Source: an uncultured Eggerthella sp.
Lineage (GTDB): Bacteria; Actinomycetota; Coriobacteriia; Coriobacteriales; Eggerthellaceae
Direction of reading: 5' to 3'
DNA length: 64,000 nucleotides
Assembly: GCA_900556585.1 (NCBI GenBank)
Contig: USPD01000001.1
Coordinates: forward strand, 19,571-83,570
The notes below the pieces were generated by a model, which worked only from the letters and a program-made list of their open reading frames with translations, was not told the origin of the DNA and ran no database searches. Within the stretch, counting starts at the first letter, position 1. Every line of letters begins with the position of its first letter. The position numbers were made by a program, and so were the translations under genes. Shown in pieces: positions 17,804 through 26,532 of the stretch.

Positions 17804-19849
17804 ATGCAAGCGCCTATAGATCTTCAGGTATTGCAATCACCACAGTTGAATAAACCTGTGCAGCGCGAGCACCATCCACTGCATCACAGCTATATTTGGA
17901 TGAGCATGGTTCGTGCGCTTCCGTACATCATTTTGGCAATTTTGGCATCGGTCGGGCCTGCGCTTTCTTCTTTGGTGGAAGATTTAGATGTGGCAGGATT
18001 TGGTCAGCTTTCTCTTCCTATTACTGTTGGGATTTGCCTTATCGTTATTTTGGTTATTGCTGGAATTGGAATAGGATGCTCGGCTATTGCATATCGATAC
18101 AAATGGTATGAATTCGGCCTTTCGGAATTTAGTTACTGTACGGGCATTTTAAACAAAAGACGCTCACACATTCCGTATTCGAAAGTTCAGTCGGTCAATG
18201 AAAAAATGTCGCTTTTGCAACGCTTAATTGGCGTTGTTACGGTAACGATTGACACGGCTGGTGGCGAATCGAACAGCGCAGTTGTGGTTCCTTATGTGGA
18301 AAAATCTGCTGCTGAACGTATTCGCCAGGAACTGTTCATGAGAAAAAACCTATTGGCTTCTGGGCTAACTCCAGAAGAAGTTGATATACAGATGGCAACG
18401 CTTACCGCGCAGTCTACTCAAAGAGGAGGAGCTCCTATTCCGCCTTGGGAAGGACAACAGTCAGCGTCAACTCCTGTGATGCCTGGAACAGCGCCTTATG
18501 CTCCTGTGGACCCCGTGAATTCTGGAATACCAGCTCCCTCCGGATGCTCAACGCAATCAAGCGTTCAGTCAAGTATTCCGCTTGGTATTCATACTCCTCA
18601 GCCATCGCCCATGAATGGAAATGTGCTTGATATGCCTGCTGGCATACTTGACGACATGCGTGGCATCTTCGCGGGAAATGAAGTGGACACAGGAACCGTA
18701 ACTTGTGAATATGGTTTGTCTAATAAAGAGCTTCTTCTTTCGGCGCTTTCCAGCAAGACTTCATTTGCATTTGTGCTAATCGGTGTAGTATCAGCGCTTT
18801 CTACTTTGCTTAGTGGATTGATTGATACTCGAATTATTGCGAGTAGTGAAGTAGTTTATTCTGCGGCATGGAATATGTTTGGCGCACAAGTGAGCATATT
18901 TGTGCTGTTGGGTATAGTTAGTGTTCTGGTATTTCTTTGGGTGATCAGCGTTGTTTCTTCGTGCTTGTCTTATGCGGGCTTTCGCTCCCGCAGAAGAGGC
19001 GATCGCATTGAGGTGGAGCGCGGACTGATAACTCATGTTTTTACCGGTATGGATGTGGATCGCGTTCAGTCTATTCATATTCATCAAACGTTCTTCCAGC
19101 GCATTCTTGGATGCTGCTCTGTGGCGTATGGACGTGTAGGCGCTATGGAACAAGAAGGATCCGATACAAATGGAATAACTGATGCGGAAAAATTAGTTGT
19201 TCATCCGTTTTTGCCGTTGTTTCGTGTTGAAGAAGTTATTGCTGGGCTAACGCCTGAATATCAATCGCTTCCAAAGGCAACAAAATCCGTTCCAAAAAAC
19301 GCCCTTAGGCGTGCCTTGATTCGCCGCGTAATTTGGCAAGGACTAGGCTTTTGGCTGCTGGTAATTCTTGCATGCGCGTGGGTGCTCCTGTTTGTTTTAG
19401 TGCCAACCGAAATGTCTCAAAAATTTGTTGGAGACATGACACTTTTTGAAAGCATGCTTCTTGCGTCAGGTATTTCGATAAGCCTTATTATTGTGATAGC
19501 GCTCTTTGAGGCAGTTAATGCAGTCTTGTGGTACAAGCGTGCGGCAATGGGATGGGACCATTTTGGATTTACCGTGGTTAATGGTGGTTTTTCGGTCGAT
19601 ACGGTAACCGTTCCAAGAACAAAAATTCAGGTTGCCGAAGTGCGAGCCAATCCGCTTCAGCGACTATCGAAAGTAGCAAGTGTTTCAGTGGTTACCGCGG
19701 CAGGTGTAGGCAGTACAAAGCATCGTTTAATTGACATTTCTATGCAAGATGCCGATATGTGGTTTGCATGGGCTCGTCCTCATGGAAACCACTTGGATAG
19801 CGGCATGAATGGTACTGAATCCGCCAAAGATTCTAGAGCAACGGTTTAA
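17804..19849 (+). CDS. Large bacterial PH-domain membrane protein (YdbT-like)
   Basis: 681 residues; ATG 17804 directly abuts the upstream stop. It has several bPH_2 units, each next to paired transmembrane helices: the first near IPYSKVQSVNEKMSLLQRLIGVVTVTIDTAGG, the second near ITHVFTGMDVDRVQSIHIHQTFFQRILG, the third near VTVPRTKIQVAEVRANPLQRLSKVASVSV. Residues about 200-290 are a Pro/Ser/Gln-rich linker of low complexity, probably disordered, between the first and second units. It likely works with the small PH protein at the cell envelope. Confidence 0.8.
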   Translation: MQAPIDLQVLQSPQLNKPVQREHHPLHHSYIWMSMVRALPYIILAILASVGPALSSLVEDLDVAGFGQLSLPITVGICLIVILVIAGIGIGCSAIAYRYKWYEFGLSEFSYCTGILNKRRSHIPYSKVQSVNEKMSLLQRLIGVVTVTIDTAGGESNSAVVVPYVEKSAAERIRQELFMRKNLLASGLTPEEVDIQMATLTAQSTQRGGAPIPPWEGQQSASTPVMPGTAPYAPVDPVNSGIPAPSGCSTQSSVQSSIPLGIHTPQPSPMNGNVLDMPAGILDDMRGIFAGNEVDTGTVTCEYGLSNKELLLSALSSKTSFAFVLIGVVSALSTLLSGLIDTRIIASSEVVYSAAWNMFGAQVSIFVLLGIVSVLVFLWVISVVSSCLSYAGFRSRRRGDRIEVERGLITHVFTGMDVDRVQSIHIHQTFFQRILGCCSVAYGRVGAMEQEGSDTNGITDAEKLVVHPFLPLFRVEEVIAGLTPEYQSLPKATKSVPKNALRRALIRRVIWQGLGFWLLVILACAWVLLFVLVPTEMSQKFVGDMTLFESMLLASGISISLIIVIALFEAVNAVLWYKRAAMGWDHFGFTVVNGGFSVDTVTVPRTKIQVAEVRANPLQRLSKVASVSVVTAAGVGSTKHRLIDISMQDADMWFAWARPHGNHLDSGMNGTESAKDSRATV

Positions 19850-19852
19850 TAA

Positions 19853-20014
19853 CGAATTCCATTTTTTACTTGGTTTGAGGCATATCTAGGGAAACTATGT
19901 AAGAAAGCCGTAAGCGATCTGAGACGTCTGGTGGGCGTTGCAGGGCTGGCTGTGGTTACGGTTGCCCGTTGGTTTGTTAATGGAATTATGCGTGAGCGTA
20001 TGAAAGGAAAATGA
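19853..20014 (+). other. Open frame of 53 codons without a normal start codon
   Basis: Directly after the double stop of the PH-domain gene, the same frame stays open for 53 codons with coding-like residue use, including a Leu/Val/Ala-rich run. Its TGA overlaps ATG 20011 of the next gene. No ATG, TTG or GTG occurs early in the frame; the first GTG is at 19931, with no clear ribosome site. It may be a decayed C-terminal extension or a small protein with a rare start. Confidence 0.25.
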
Positions 20015-20958
20015 TGGCTCTTGGTAAACATATTCATCAAGCAGCCAGTAAAGGATCTCCTTCGTGGTTTAAGGGAAACGACAAGGTTATAGCGGGCGTA
20101 TGCGACGGTATTGCGCAACGTTTGGAAGTTGATGCGATTGTTGCTCGTGTAACATGCGTGGTTCTCTTTATTTCAACAGCGGGCTTAGTCGCAATTCCTT
20201 ATGTGGTGTTAGCGTTTGTTTTGCCAAAACAACCTGAAAACAATGCCCTGGTAGACGTAGCTCCCGTATCAGTAGTTTCAGACCGTTACGATGAAGTGGT
20301 TCAAGCACAGAAAGCTAATGGTGTAAAAACTCCTGAGCGTTACGGGATTCATGCCGATGCTGGGCATGTTCCGCCCGTGCCTCCGCAGGGAGAAGGGATT
20401 AATGTTGATCAAAAAGGTGTCTATATTGCGTATAGGCATACCGAAACTCCTGAAGATCATGAAATACCTCGTACCAACAGGGTTTTAATTGTTGTTACTG
20501 TTGCTATTGCTTTGCTTGCATTGCTGATCGCAATGGCAAATTCAATCATCGCTCGTCATCCTGATTTAGACATTTTTAATTTTTGGCCAGAGTTGCTTAT
20601 CGTAGCAGGAACAACGCTTCTTGTTTGCTTTTACGACCGTCTGCCATTCACTATTCGTATAACGGGGCTTATATTTTGCGTTGAACTCACCTGCATGCTG
20701 TTGCCCTTTACGTTGGGAATCTGTCCGCTCCATTCGCTTGAGAGAGTAGGCTTTGGCCCTGTCATTCTGAGCTGTGCAAGCATAGGATGCTTTATTTACT
20801 TTTTGGTAAGAAAGCGACCGGGGGCGCTCGTTGCGATGGTTATTCTATTTGGCTTAGCGCTAGTTTTAATGATGGGCGAAATTGGTCTTTTGGAACGCAT
20901 TATGGCAGCATCGTCATATTCTAAACACAATATAACGTCTCCCCTGATCAGGCATTAA
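20014..20958 (+). CDS. PspC-domain membrane protein
   Basis: 314 residues from ATG 20014, which has AAAGGA 5 nt upstream; ATG 20011 is an equal in-frame option and overlaps the TGA of the preceding open frame. Residues about 18-75 are a PspC domain (NDKVIAGVCDGIAQRLEVDA, then a hydrophobic segment). A polar, Pro-containing loop and about five further hydrophobic helices follow from residue 155. PspC proteins respond to envelope stress. The neighbourhood (PH-domain proteins, a cell-wall protein) supports an envelope role. Confidence 0.8.
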   Translation: MALGKHIHQAASKGSPSWFKGNDKVIAGVCDGIAQRLEVDAIVARVTCVVLFISTAGLVAIPYVVLAFVLPKQPENNALVDVAPVSVVSDRYDEVVQAQKANGVKTPERYGIHADAGHVPPVPPQGEGINVDQKGVYIAYRHTETPEDHEIPRTNRVLIVVTVAIALLALLIAMANSIIARHPDLDIFNFWPELLIVAGTTLLVCFYDRLPFTIRITGLIFCVELTCMLLPFTLGICPLHSLERVGFGPVILSCASIGCFIYFLVRKRPGALVAMVILFGLALVLMMGEIGLLERIMAASSYSKHNITSPLIRH

Positions 20959-21027
20959 AATACAGTTTTTTATCCTGCGCTTTTGGCTTTAACGCTTTCG
21001 AAACTGACCGTTTACCGTGCCTATAAT

Positions 21028-21056
21028 TTGGTCGAAAAAGCCTTGCGCGGTATACT
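21028..21056 (+). promoter_or_regulatory. Promoter of the 3D-domain gene with a ~200-nt leader
   Basis: TTGGTC (21028-21033) and TATACT (21051-21056) are separated by 17 bp. The leader to the start codon is about 200 nt long and contains the hairpin listed at 21199-21239. Confidence 0.55.
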
Positions 21057-21198
21057 ATTAGATGCACTTTTTGTGCTCCCTTGTTATTCGTGAAGGTGAC
21101 AAAACGTGGTGTGGCTTTTGTGAGTGCAGTTTAAATAGCGCCGCAAACATAAAGCTAACCATTCGCTTTCGGAACTATACAAAGGAAAGAAGGCCCAA

Positions 21199-21239
21199 GT
21201 GTTTTAACGGGTAGCCAGAAATGAAGAATTAAAACACTT
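21199..21239 (+). promoter_or_regulatory. Leader hairpin ahead of the 3D-domain gene
   Basis: An 11-bp perfect stem (AAGTGTTTTAA / TTAAAACACTT) encloses about 20 nt. It lies within the 307-bp gap after the PspC gene and could be a leader regulatory structure. The T-run before the start codon (21262-21267) is not adjacent to the stem. Confidence 0.45.
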
Positions 21240-21265
21240 CGGCGAAGCCACGGCATTGGAGTTTT

Positions 21266-22009
21266 TTGGTTAAAGCTAGACCACATACAAGCAGTCGGTT
21301 TTTACCGATTATGGGCGTTGTTGTAGTCATGGTTGCAATTGTAGTTGCTCTCCTTTTTTCAGGAGCAACTCAAGCTCAAGGTTCTGGTCAGGAAGATTCT
21401 TCAACACTGGGTTTTGGTTCTTCTCAGTCTTCTAATAGTTCTATGTCTGCGGCAGATCGTGCATCTGCTTCATCGGATCAATCTGATGATATGGCTGTTT
21501 CGGAAACAATTGAATTGAATGAAAGTTCCCAGCGCTCTATTACTGTTAAGGATCCTGATCCTGTTGTAGTGCCTATTGCTATAGACGAAACCAACCCTGA
21601 AGCAAAGCAAAAAGCTTCCGAGGTATGCACGCTCGATCCGCTTCCAACGGCACCACGTGTTGCTCCTGATGTAAATGATGGTACCTGGTCAACAGGTCTT
21701 GCTACGGCATACAACATCACGACAAACGATGATGGTTTTGGTAATTTTGGGGTAACAAACACCGCTTCAGGTATTGATTTGACGGATAACAGCATCACTG
21801 TTGCGGTACCTGCAGAGCAGTCCTATTTGGTGGGTAGCGTTGTTGAAATTTGCTACGACGGCAAAGTGGTTATTGCAACTGTTACCGATACTGGTGGATT
21901 TGCAAAGTACGGCCGTGCATTAGATTTGGCACCTGGCGTATATAAAGCCTTTGGTGCAAGCACTCCATCGGAATGGGGAGTACGCACTATATACTATCGT
22001 TTCCTATAA
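21266..22009 (+). CDS. Secreted 3D/RlpA-like double-psi beta-barrel protein
   Basis: 247 residues. The start is read as TTG 21266, with GGAG 4 nt upstream; it gives a basic N-terminus (KARPHTSSR) followed by a hydrophobic segment, a good signal peptide or anchor. Residues 40-115 are Ser/Asp-rich and probably disordered. The C-terminal ~100 residues form a 3D/RlpA-like barrel with TAYNITTNDDGFGN and TDTGGFAKYGRALDLAPGVYKAFG, whose Asp residues match the catalytic pattern of the family. The likely role is peptidoglycan cleavage or binding outside the cell. The spacing of the ribosome site is short, so the start is uncertain. Confidence 0.75.
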   Translation: MVKARPHTSSRFLPIMGVVVVMVAIVVALLFSGATQAQGSGQEDSSTLGFGSSQSSNSSMSAADRASASSDQSDDMAVSETIELNESSQRSITVKDPDPVVVPIAIDETNPEAKQKASEVCTLDPLPTAPRVAPDVNDGTWSTGLATAYNITTNDDGFGNFGVTNTASGIDLTDNSITVAVPAEQSYLVGSVVEICYDGKVVIATVTDTGGFAKYGRALDLAPGVYKAFGASTPSEWGVRTIYYRFL

Positions 22010-22050
22010 AAGTAAAAGTAAACGCGCACAAGTTGCGCGTTTTTTACTTT
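22010..22050 (+). terminator. Terminator of the 3D-domain gene
   Basis: AACGCGCA (22021) pairs with TGCGCGTT (to 22041) around a CAAGT loop. T6 follows, and an outer AAAGTAAA/TTTACTTT extends the stem. Confidence 0.88.
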
Positions 22051-22144
22051 AAGCGCATGATTCAACTATTCACAATTCTAAGGTTGCCTGTAAACCTAAT
22101 TGAAGCATATAGGTTTATACTGTAGCGACGAGAAAAGGACGGCT

Positions 22145-22804
22145 ATGAGCAACGTAATTATCGTCGGCTGCGGGCGCGTGGGTTCGCGGTTGGCATTAAT
22201 GCTTTCTGACCACGATGATAATGTGTGCGTTATTGATCGCAATCCTCGTGCGTTTGCGGCACTTGGGCGCGACTTCAATGGTTCAACCTTTCCAGGTGTT
22301 GGTTATGACGAAGAGGTGCTGGTGGCTGCCGGCATCGAAGAGTGTGATTTTGTTGCAGCGGTAACCCAGAGCGACAATACGAACTTAATGGTGGTAGAAA
22401 TTGCTCGTCGATTATATGATGTCCCCCATGCTGTGGCACGTTTATATGACAGTTCGCATGAACGTACCTATATGCAATTAGGTATTGACTACGTTTGCGG
22501 CACAACGCTTGTAGCTGAAGAGTTATTCTCCAAAGCAACGTCAGGCATTGGCGATCATATTGCTACGTTTTCTGATTACGAAGTTCTTCAATTTGCGCTC
22601 GATCTAAGCTCAACAGGACAAAACTCAATAAAAGTTTCTGAACTTGAATCGCGTCACGCATTGCGCGTGTGTGCATTCGAACGAGCCGACGGAAGTATTA
22701 GTTCCATTCCTTCGTCTTCAAGCATTTTGTATCAAGGCGATGCGGTGCTTGCGGTTGTGGCGCAAAGCGCAATTCCTACCATTGCGAAGTTCGCACAGGA
22801 TTAA
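22145..22804 (+). CDS. TrkA-like NAD-binding K+ transport regulator (first of pair)
   Basis: 219 residues from ATG 22145, with AAAAGGA 5 nt upstream; the longer frame from 22100 has no ribosome site. The N-terminal RCK/TrkA_N fold carries GCGRVGS (residues 8-14), the acidic end of beta-2 (VIDRN) and EECDFVAAVTQSDNTN. The C-terminal ~80 residues fit TrkA_C. It gates a Trk/Ktr potassium channel according to nucleotide binding. The channel subunit (TrkH/KtrB) is not in the window. Confidence 0.85.
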   Translation: MSNVIIVGCGRVGSRLALMLSDHDDNVCVIDRNPRAFAALGRDFNGSTFPGVGYDEEVLVAAGIEECDFVAAVTQSDNTNLMVVEIARRLYDVPHAVARLYDSSHERTYMQLGIDYVCGTTLVAEELFSKATSGIGDHIATFSDYEVLQFALDLSSTGQNSIKVSELESRHALRVCAFERADGSISSIPSSSSILYQGDAVLAVVAQSAIPTIAKFAQD

Positions 22805-22815
22805 CGGAGGGGCAG

Positions 22816-23487
22816 ATGTATATCGTTATTGTTGGCGGCGGTAAGCTAGGTGCGTATCTAGCTACGACTCTACTTCGTGGTGATAATCAAGTTGCTATTA
22901 TTGAAGAAGAGGAAAGTGCTGCCATTGAGCTTTCCGAAAAGCTTGATGGCTCGTGTCTGGTTATTCATGGTGATGGCTGTTCGGCAACCATTCAAGATGA
23001 TGCAGGAACAGGGCAGGCTGACGTTTTTGTGGCGGCTACAGGCCAGGACGAAGATAACTTGGCAGCTTGTGAAATTGCAGCGCGAGTCTTTGATGTGCCG
23101 CGTAGTATTGCTCGCGTGAATAGTCCTAAAAATTTGCGTATCTTTCGCCGTTTAGGTATTGAAAGTATTTCATCAACAGCGCTTATTGCTCACATGATTG
23201 AAGAAGAAGCAATGTTGGGCTCAATGAGTGCTGCCGTTACCCTAACAAGCGATCAGATTGCACTAACGGAAATTAAAGTACCCACTTTGCGCAATCATGA
23301 TAATTATCGGGGTATTCGCGCGGTTGATTTGGAATTTGGCGAAGGTGTTCGTCTAGTGGCAGTATCTCATGCAGATGAAGTAGAAGTTGTAGGTGAAGAA
23401 ACTCGTATTTTCCCGGGTGATCAAGTTATTGTGGCTGCAGACACTGATCGGGTTGATGAAGCAATAGAATTAGTTCGCTCGTTATAA
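22816..23487 (+). CDS. TrkA-like NAD-binding K+ transport regulator (second of pair)
   Basis: 223 residues; GGAGG lies 6 nt before ATG 22816, 11 nt after the first trkA-like gene. It has GGGKLG at residues 7-12, an acidic beta-2 end (IIEEEE), a TGQDEDNLAAC segment, and a C-terminal TrkA_C region (IRAVDLEFGEGVRLVAVSH ... GDQVIVAA). It is diverged from the first copy, so the two probably form a hetero-oligomeric gating ring. Confidence 0.85.
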   Translation: MYIVIVGGGKLGAYLATTLLRGDNQVAIIEEEESAAIELSEKLDGSCLVIHGDGCSATIQDDAGTGQADVFVAATGQDEDNLAACEIAARVFDVPRSIARVNSPKNLRIFRRLGIESISSTALIAHMIEEEAMLGSMSAAVTLTSDQIALTEIKVPTLRNHDNYRGIRAVDLEFGEGVRLVAVSHADEVEVVGEETRIFPGDQVIVAADTDRVDEAIELVRSL

Positions 23488-23523
23488 TAAAACCAGCAAA
23501 GAAAACCATAGGAAGGAATAGGC

Positions 23524-24867
23524 ATGATTGGTCGTTATACCCGTCCCGAAATGGGTGCAATTTGGGAGCTCCAAAACAAGTTTGAAATTTGGAAGGAAAT
23601 CGAAGTGCTTGCTTGTGAAGCTCAGGCTGAATTAGGCAAATCGGGCATCACTAAAGAAGAAGCTGCTTGGATTCGCGAACACGCCAATTTCACGGTAGAG
23701 CGCATTGATGAAATTGAAAAAATTACCAATCATGACGTTATTGCGTTTACCACCAATATGGCCGAGTATATCGACGCAGATCTTCCTGAGGGTATGGAGC
23801 CACCAAGCCGTTGGGTTCACTACGGCATGACTTCTTCAGACTTGGGAGATACAGCTCTTTCCTATCAAATTACCCAGGCAATGGATATTATTCTTGCTGA
23901 CGTTAAACAGCTTGGCGAAACCTGCAAGCGTCGCGCGTTTGAATTCCAAGAAACGCTGTGCGTAGGCCGTACCCATGGCATCCATGCAGAACCTATGACA
24001 TTCGGTATGAAGTTTGGCTCATGGGCTTGGGCATTAAAGCGTGCACAAACTCGTTTAGAAGAAGCTCGTCGCGTGGCGGCAACAGGCGCTATTTCTGGTG
24101 CTGTTGGTACCTATTCCAGCATTGATCCATTTGTAGAGCAGTATGTATGCGAAAAGCTTGGTTTAACGCCTGATCCTCTTTCTACTCAGGTTTTGGCTCG
24201 TGATCGTCATGCTCAGGTTATGACAGCGCTTGCTGTTGCTGCAGCTACTCTGGAATCTATTGCTATGCAGGTTCGTTTGCTCCAGCAGTCCGATGTTATC
24301 GAAGCTGAGGAGCCATTCGCGAAGGGCCAAAAAGGATCTTCTGCTATGCCTCATAAGCGCAATCCTATTACGGCAGAACGTGTATGCGGTCTGTCCCGCG
24401 TAGTAAAGGCTAATGCTCAGGTTGCTTTGGACGACGTAGCTTTGTGGTATGAGCGCGATATTTCCCATTCTGGTGCAGAACGTGTTGCTTTGGCTGATAG
24501 TTTCACCGCGCTTGATTATATGTTTGGCAAGATGCAGTGGATGCTTGATGGTTTACAAACTTATCCTGCCAAGATGGAGCACAATCTGTGGCGCACTAAG
24601 GGCTTAATCTTCTCGTCTAAGGTTCTTTTGGCGCTGGTACAAACAGGTATCACCCGTGAGGATGCCTATGTTATTGTTCAGCGAAACGCTATGAAGGTAT
24701 GGGAAGATATCCAGAATGCTGTTGATGGCCCTACCTATCGCGAGCGCTTAGAGGTTGATCCGGAGGCAAAGCTTTCCAAAGAAACCCTGGATGAAATTTT
24801 CGATCCTTGGGATTTCTTGACCCGCAAAGATATTGTGTTTGATCGCTTGAAGGAACTCGAATTTTAA
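23524..24867 (+). CDS. purB: Adenylosuccinate lyase
   Basis: 447 residues; AGGAAGGAATAGGC precedes the ATG. The fumarase/aspartase signature GSSAMPHKRNP is present, as are the active-site segments HYGMTSSDLGD and GRTHGIHAEP. It splits SAICAR and adenylosuccinate with release of fumarate. The stop overlaps the following HAD gene by 1 nt. Confidence 0.96.
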   Translation: MIGRYTRPEMGAIWELQNKFEIWKEIEVLACEAQAELGKSGITKEEAAWIREHANFTVERIDEIEKITNHDVIAFTTNMAEYIDADLPEGMEPPSRWVHYGMTSSDLGDTALSYQITQAMDIILADVKQLGETCKRRAFEFQETLCVGRTHGIHAEPMTFGMKFGSWAWALKRAQTRLEEARRVAATGAISGAVGTYSSIDPFVEQYVCEKLGLTPDPLSTQVLARDRHAQVMTALAVAAATLESIAMQVRLLQQSDVIEAEEPFAKGQKGSSAMPHKRNPITAERVCGLSRVVKANAQVALDDVALWYERDISHSGAERVALADSFTALDYMFGKMQWMLDGLQTYPAKMEHNLWRTKGLIFSSKVLLALVQTGITREDAYVIVQRNAMKVWEDIQNAVDGPTYRERLEVDPEAKLSKETLDEIFDPWDFLTRKDIVFDRLKELEF

Positions 24868-25562
24868 TGATACGCATCGCTGTAGGCACCACATCTCCGC
24901 TCGTCCGAGATGTGGTGCTTTTCGATTTAGATGGCACGGTATTAGATACTCACGATGCCATTTTGGACAGTATGCGCTATGCAACGCGTAAAGTTTTGAA
25001 TCGCGTGATTCCTGATGAGGTGCTGCTCGCAGAAGTGGGGCAGCCTTTAGTAACGCAAATGCGCACGTTTGCGCCCGATGAAGAAACTGCCCAGGAACTT
25101 TTGGTGGCGTATCGTTCGCGCAACGAGGTGGATTTAGACCAAAAGACAGCGCCATTTTCAGGGATTGAGCAACTTGTTCGTGCATTGAAAAACAAAGGGT
25201 TCACCGTTGCAGTTGTTACTTCAAAGCGTGAAGTATTGGCGTCTGAAAGCTTAAAGTCCTTTGGAATGTATGACTTATTTGCTCGCGTTAATGGCATGGA
25301 AAGCAGTGCGGGTCATAAGCCTGATCCAGACCCCTTGCTTCAGGCTGCAAAAGACTTGCGTGTATCCACTGATCGTTGCATGTATATTGGCGATAGTCCC
25401 TATGATTTGCAGGCGGCCAATGCTGCCCATATCCCCTGCGTTGGAGTAACGTGGGGAAAGTTTTTCGGGAGGGAAGTGTTAGAGCCTGAACATCCTGCCT
25501 TTTTAGTGAATAGCATGGATGAATTGCATCAGGCAATTTTGACATTAGCCCAAGCCAAATGA
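24867..25562 (+). CDS. HAD-family phosphatase (phosphoglycolate phosphatase-like)
   Basis: 231 residues. Motif I is FDLDGTVLDT (Asp20, Asp22), motif II is VVTSKR, and motif III/IV is KPDPDPLLQA ... YIGDSPYDLQAA. The helical cap between residues 35 and 100 places it with Gph/PGMB-like HADs. Substrate is not predictable. It is translated from an ATG overlapping the purB stop, so it is co-expressed with purB. The first 14 residues are not typical, and a start further in is possible. Confidence 0.85.
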   Translation: MIRIAVGTTSPLVRDVVLFDLDGTVLDTHDAILDSMRYATRKVLNRVIPDEVLLAEVGQPLVTQMRTFAPDEETAQELLVAYRSRNEVDLDQKTAPFSGIEQLVRALKNKGFTVAVVTSKREVLASESLKSFGMYDLFARVNGMESSAGHKPDPDPLLQAAKDLRVSTDRCMYIGDSPYDLQAANAAHIPCVGVTWGKFFGREVLEPEHPAFLVNSMDELHQAILTLAQAK

Positions 25563-25799
25563 TGTTGCGTGGGGTTCTGATCGCGGTTGGGATTTTATGT
25601 AGGTTAGGGACTTCAGCGTCATGCGCGCAGGAATTTCGCATTCAGGAATTTTGTGTATATGAATTCCGCTCCGTCTATATGAATTTCATTCGTTTCGCAT
25701 GCAATAGGATCTCATACGCAATAGAGCTTCATGCAAAATAAGTTCTTATTCGTGAGTGATACAATAATTAAAGCAAATTTCAATCATTAAGGATGTGCT

Positions 25800-26267
25800 A
25801 TGACTTCTTCTGAAACCCCTTTGGTGGGCATTATTATGGGTTCTGAATCCGATATGGGAACCATGGAAGCTTGCATGAAGCAGCTTGATGAATTGGGCGT
25901 TCCCTATGAAGTTAAAGTTGCAAGTGCTCATCGCAAGCCCGCTGTGGTTCATGAATGGGCATCAACCGCGGTAGAGCGTGGTATTCGCGTAATTATTGCT
26001 GCGGCTGGCAAAGCTGCTCATTTGGGTGGTGTGGTAGCTGCGTATACCCCGCTGCCAGTAATCGCTGTTCCTATGAAGACAAGCGATCTGGGCGGTCTGG
26101 ATTCGTTGCTTTCTATGGTACAAATGCCCAGTGGTGTTCCCGTTGCTACTGTTGCCATTAATGGCGCAAAAAACGCCGCTATTCTAGCTGTTCAAATTTT
26201 GGGTACGGGCGACGAAGAGGCTCGTGCGAAAATTGAAAAGTTGAAGGCGGATATGGCTCAGGCTTAA
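25800..26267 (+). CDS. purE: N5-carboxyaminoimidazole ribonucleotide mutase
   Basis: 155 residues, the normal class I length; TAAGGATGTGCT precedes the ATG. The family motifs are [40 protein letters not shown] and [19 protein letters not shown]. It converts N5-CAIR to CAIR. No purK is nearby. The preceding 237-bp gap (25563-25799) has short AT-rich direct repeats (TATATGAATT twice) and no gene. Confidence 0.95.
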   Translation: MTSSETPLVGIIMGSESDMGTMEACMKQLDELGVPYEVKVASAHRKPAVVHEWASTAVERGIRVIIAAAGKAAHLGGVVAAYTPLPVIAVPMKTSDLGGLDSLLSMVQMPSGVPVATVAINGAKNAAILAVQILGTGDEEARAKIEKLKADMAQA

Positions 26268-26326
26268 ATCTGATACTTTGTTCAGATTTGCTTTAAACAT
26301 ATCCCAACCTATAAGTGATCATGTGC

Positions 26327-26389
26327 CGTCCAAGTTTGTTGAGGTGTTTCAGCTGATACGATAACACCGCATACGAACTTGGACGTTTT
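26327..26389 (+). terminator. Long two-tier hairpin after purE
   Basis: An outer 12-bp stem (CGTCCAAGTTTG/CGAACTTGGACG, one G:T pair) and an inner 6-bp stem (GGTGTT/AACACC) are followed by TTTT. It is probably the purE terminator. Confidence 0.7.
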
Positions 26390-26409
26390 GCATCACGAAA
26401 GAAGCCTAG

Positions 26410-26505
26410 ATTCCCTTCGGAAGGATAAACCCATCAATAAGATGAAACTCCTTCGGCGGGATAAACCCTCTTTACAGGGTAAGCCCCTTCGGTGGGGTTA
26501 AAGAG
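26410..26505 (+). repeat. Three CCTTCGG-containing degenerate units in the iorA leader
   Basis: Three CTTCGG units (near 26414, 26451 and 26489) are each followed by a G-rich half and TAAACCC/TTAAAG. The third forms CCCC-TTCGGT-GGGG. They lie just upstream of iorA and could form stacked hairpins in its leader RNA. Their function is unknown. Confidence 0.45.
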
Positions 26506-26532
26506 TCCGTCCGCACAATGAAAGAGTCTTGT

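Noticed and set aside
19897..19902. ATG directly followed by TAA after a TAGGG site, as a start-stop leader
   Set aside because: Start-stop elements exist, but one isolated case with a modest ribosome site is not enough to call.
21057..21265. Cyclic di-AMP (ydaO-type) riboswitch before the 3D-domain gene
   Set aside because: An AGCTAACC segment and the cell-wall target are suggestive, but the GGGGTGAATCC-type and GCGGGGGA-type conserved parts are missing by eye.
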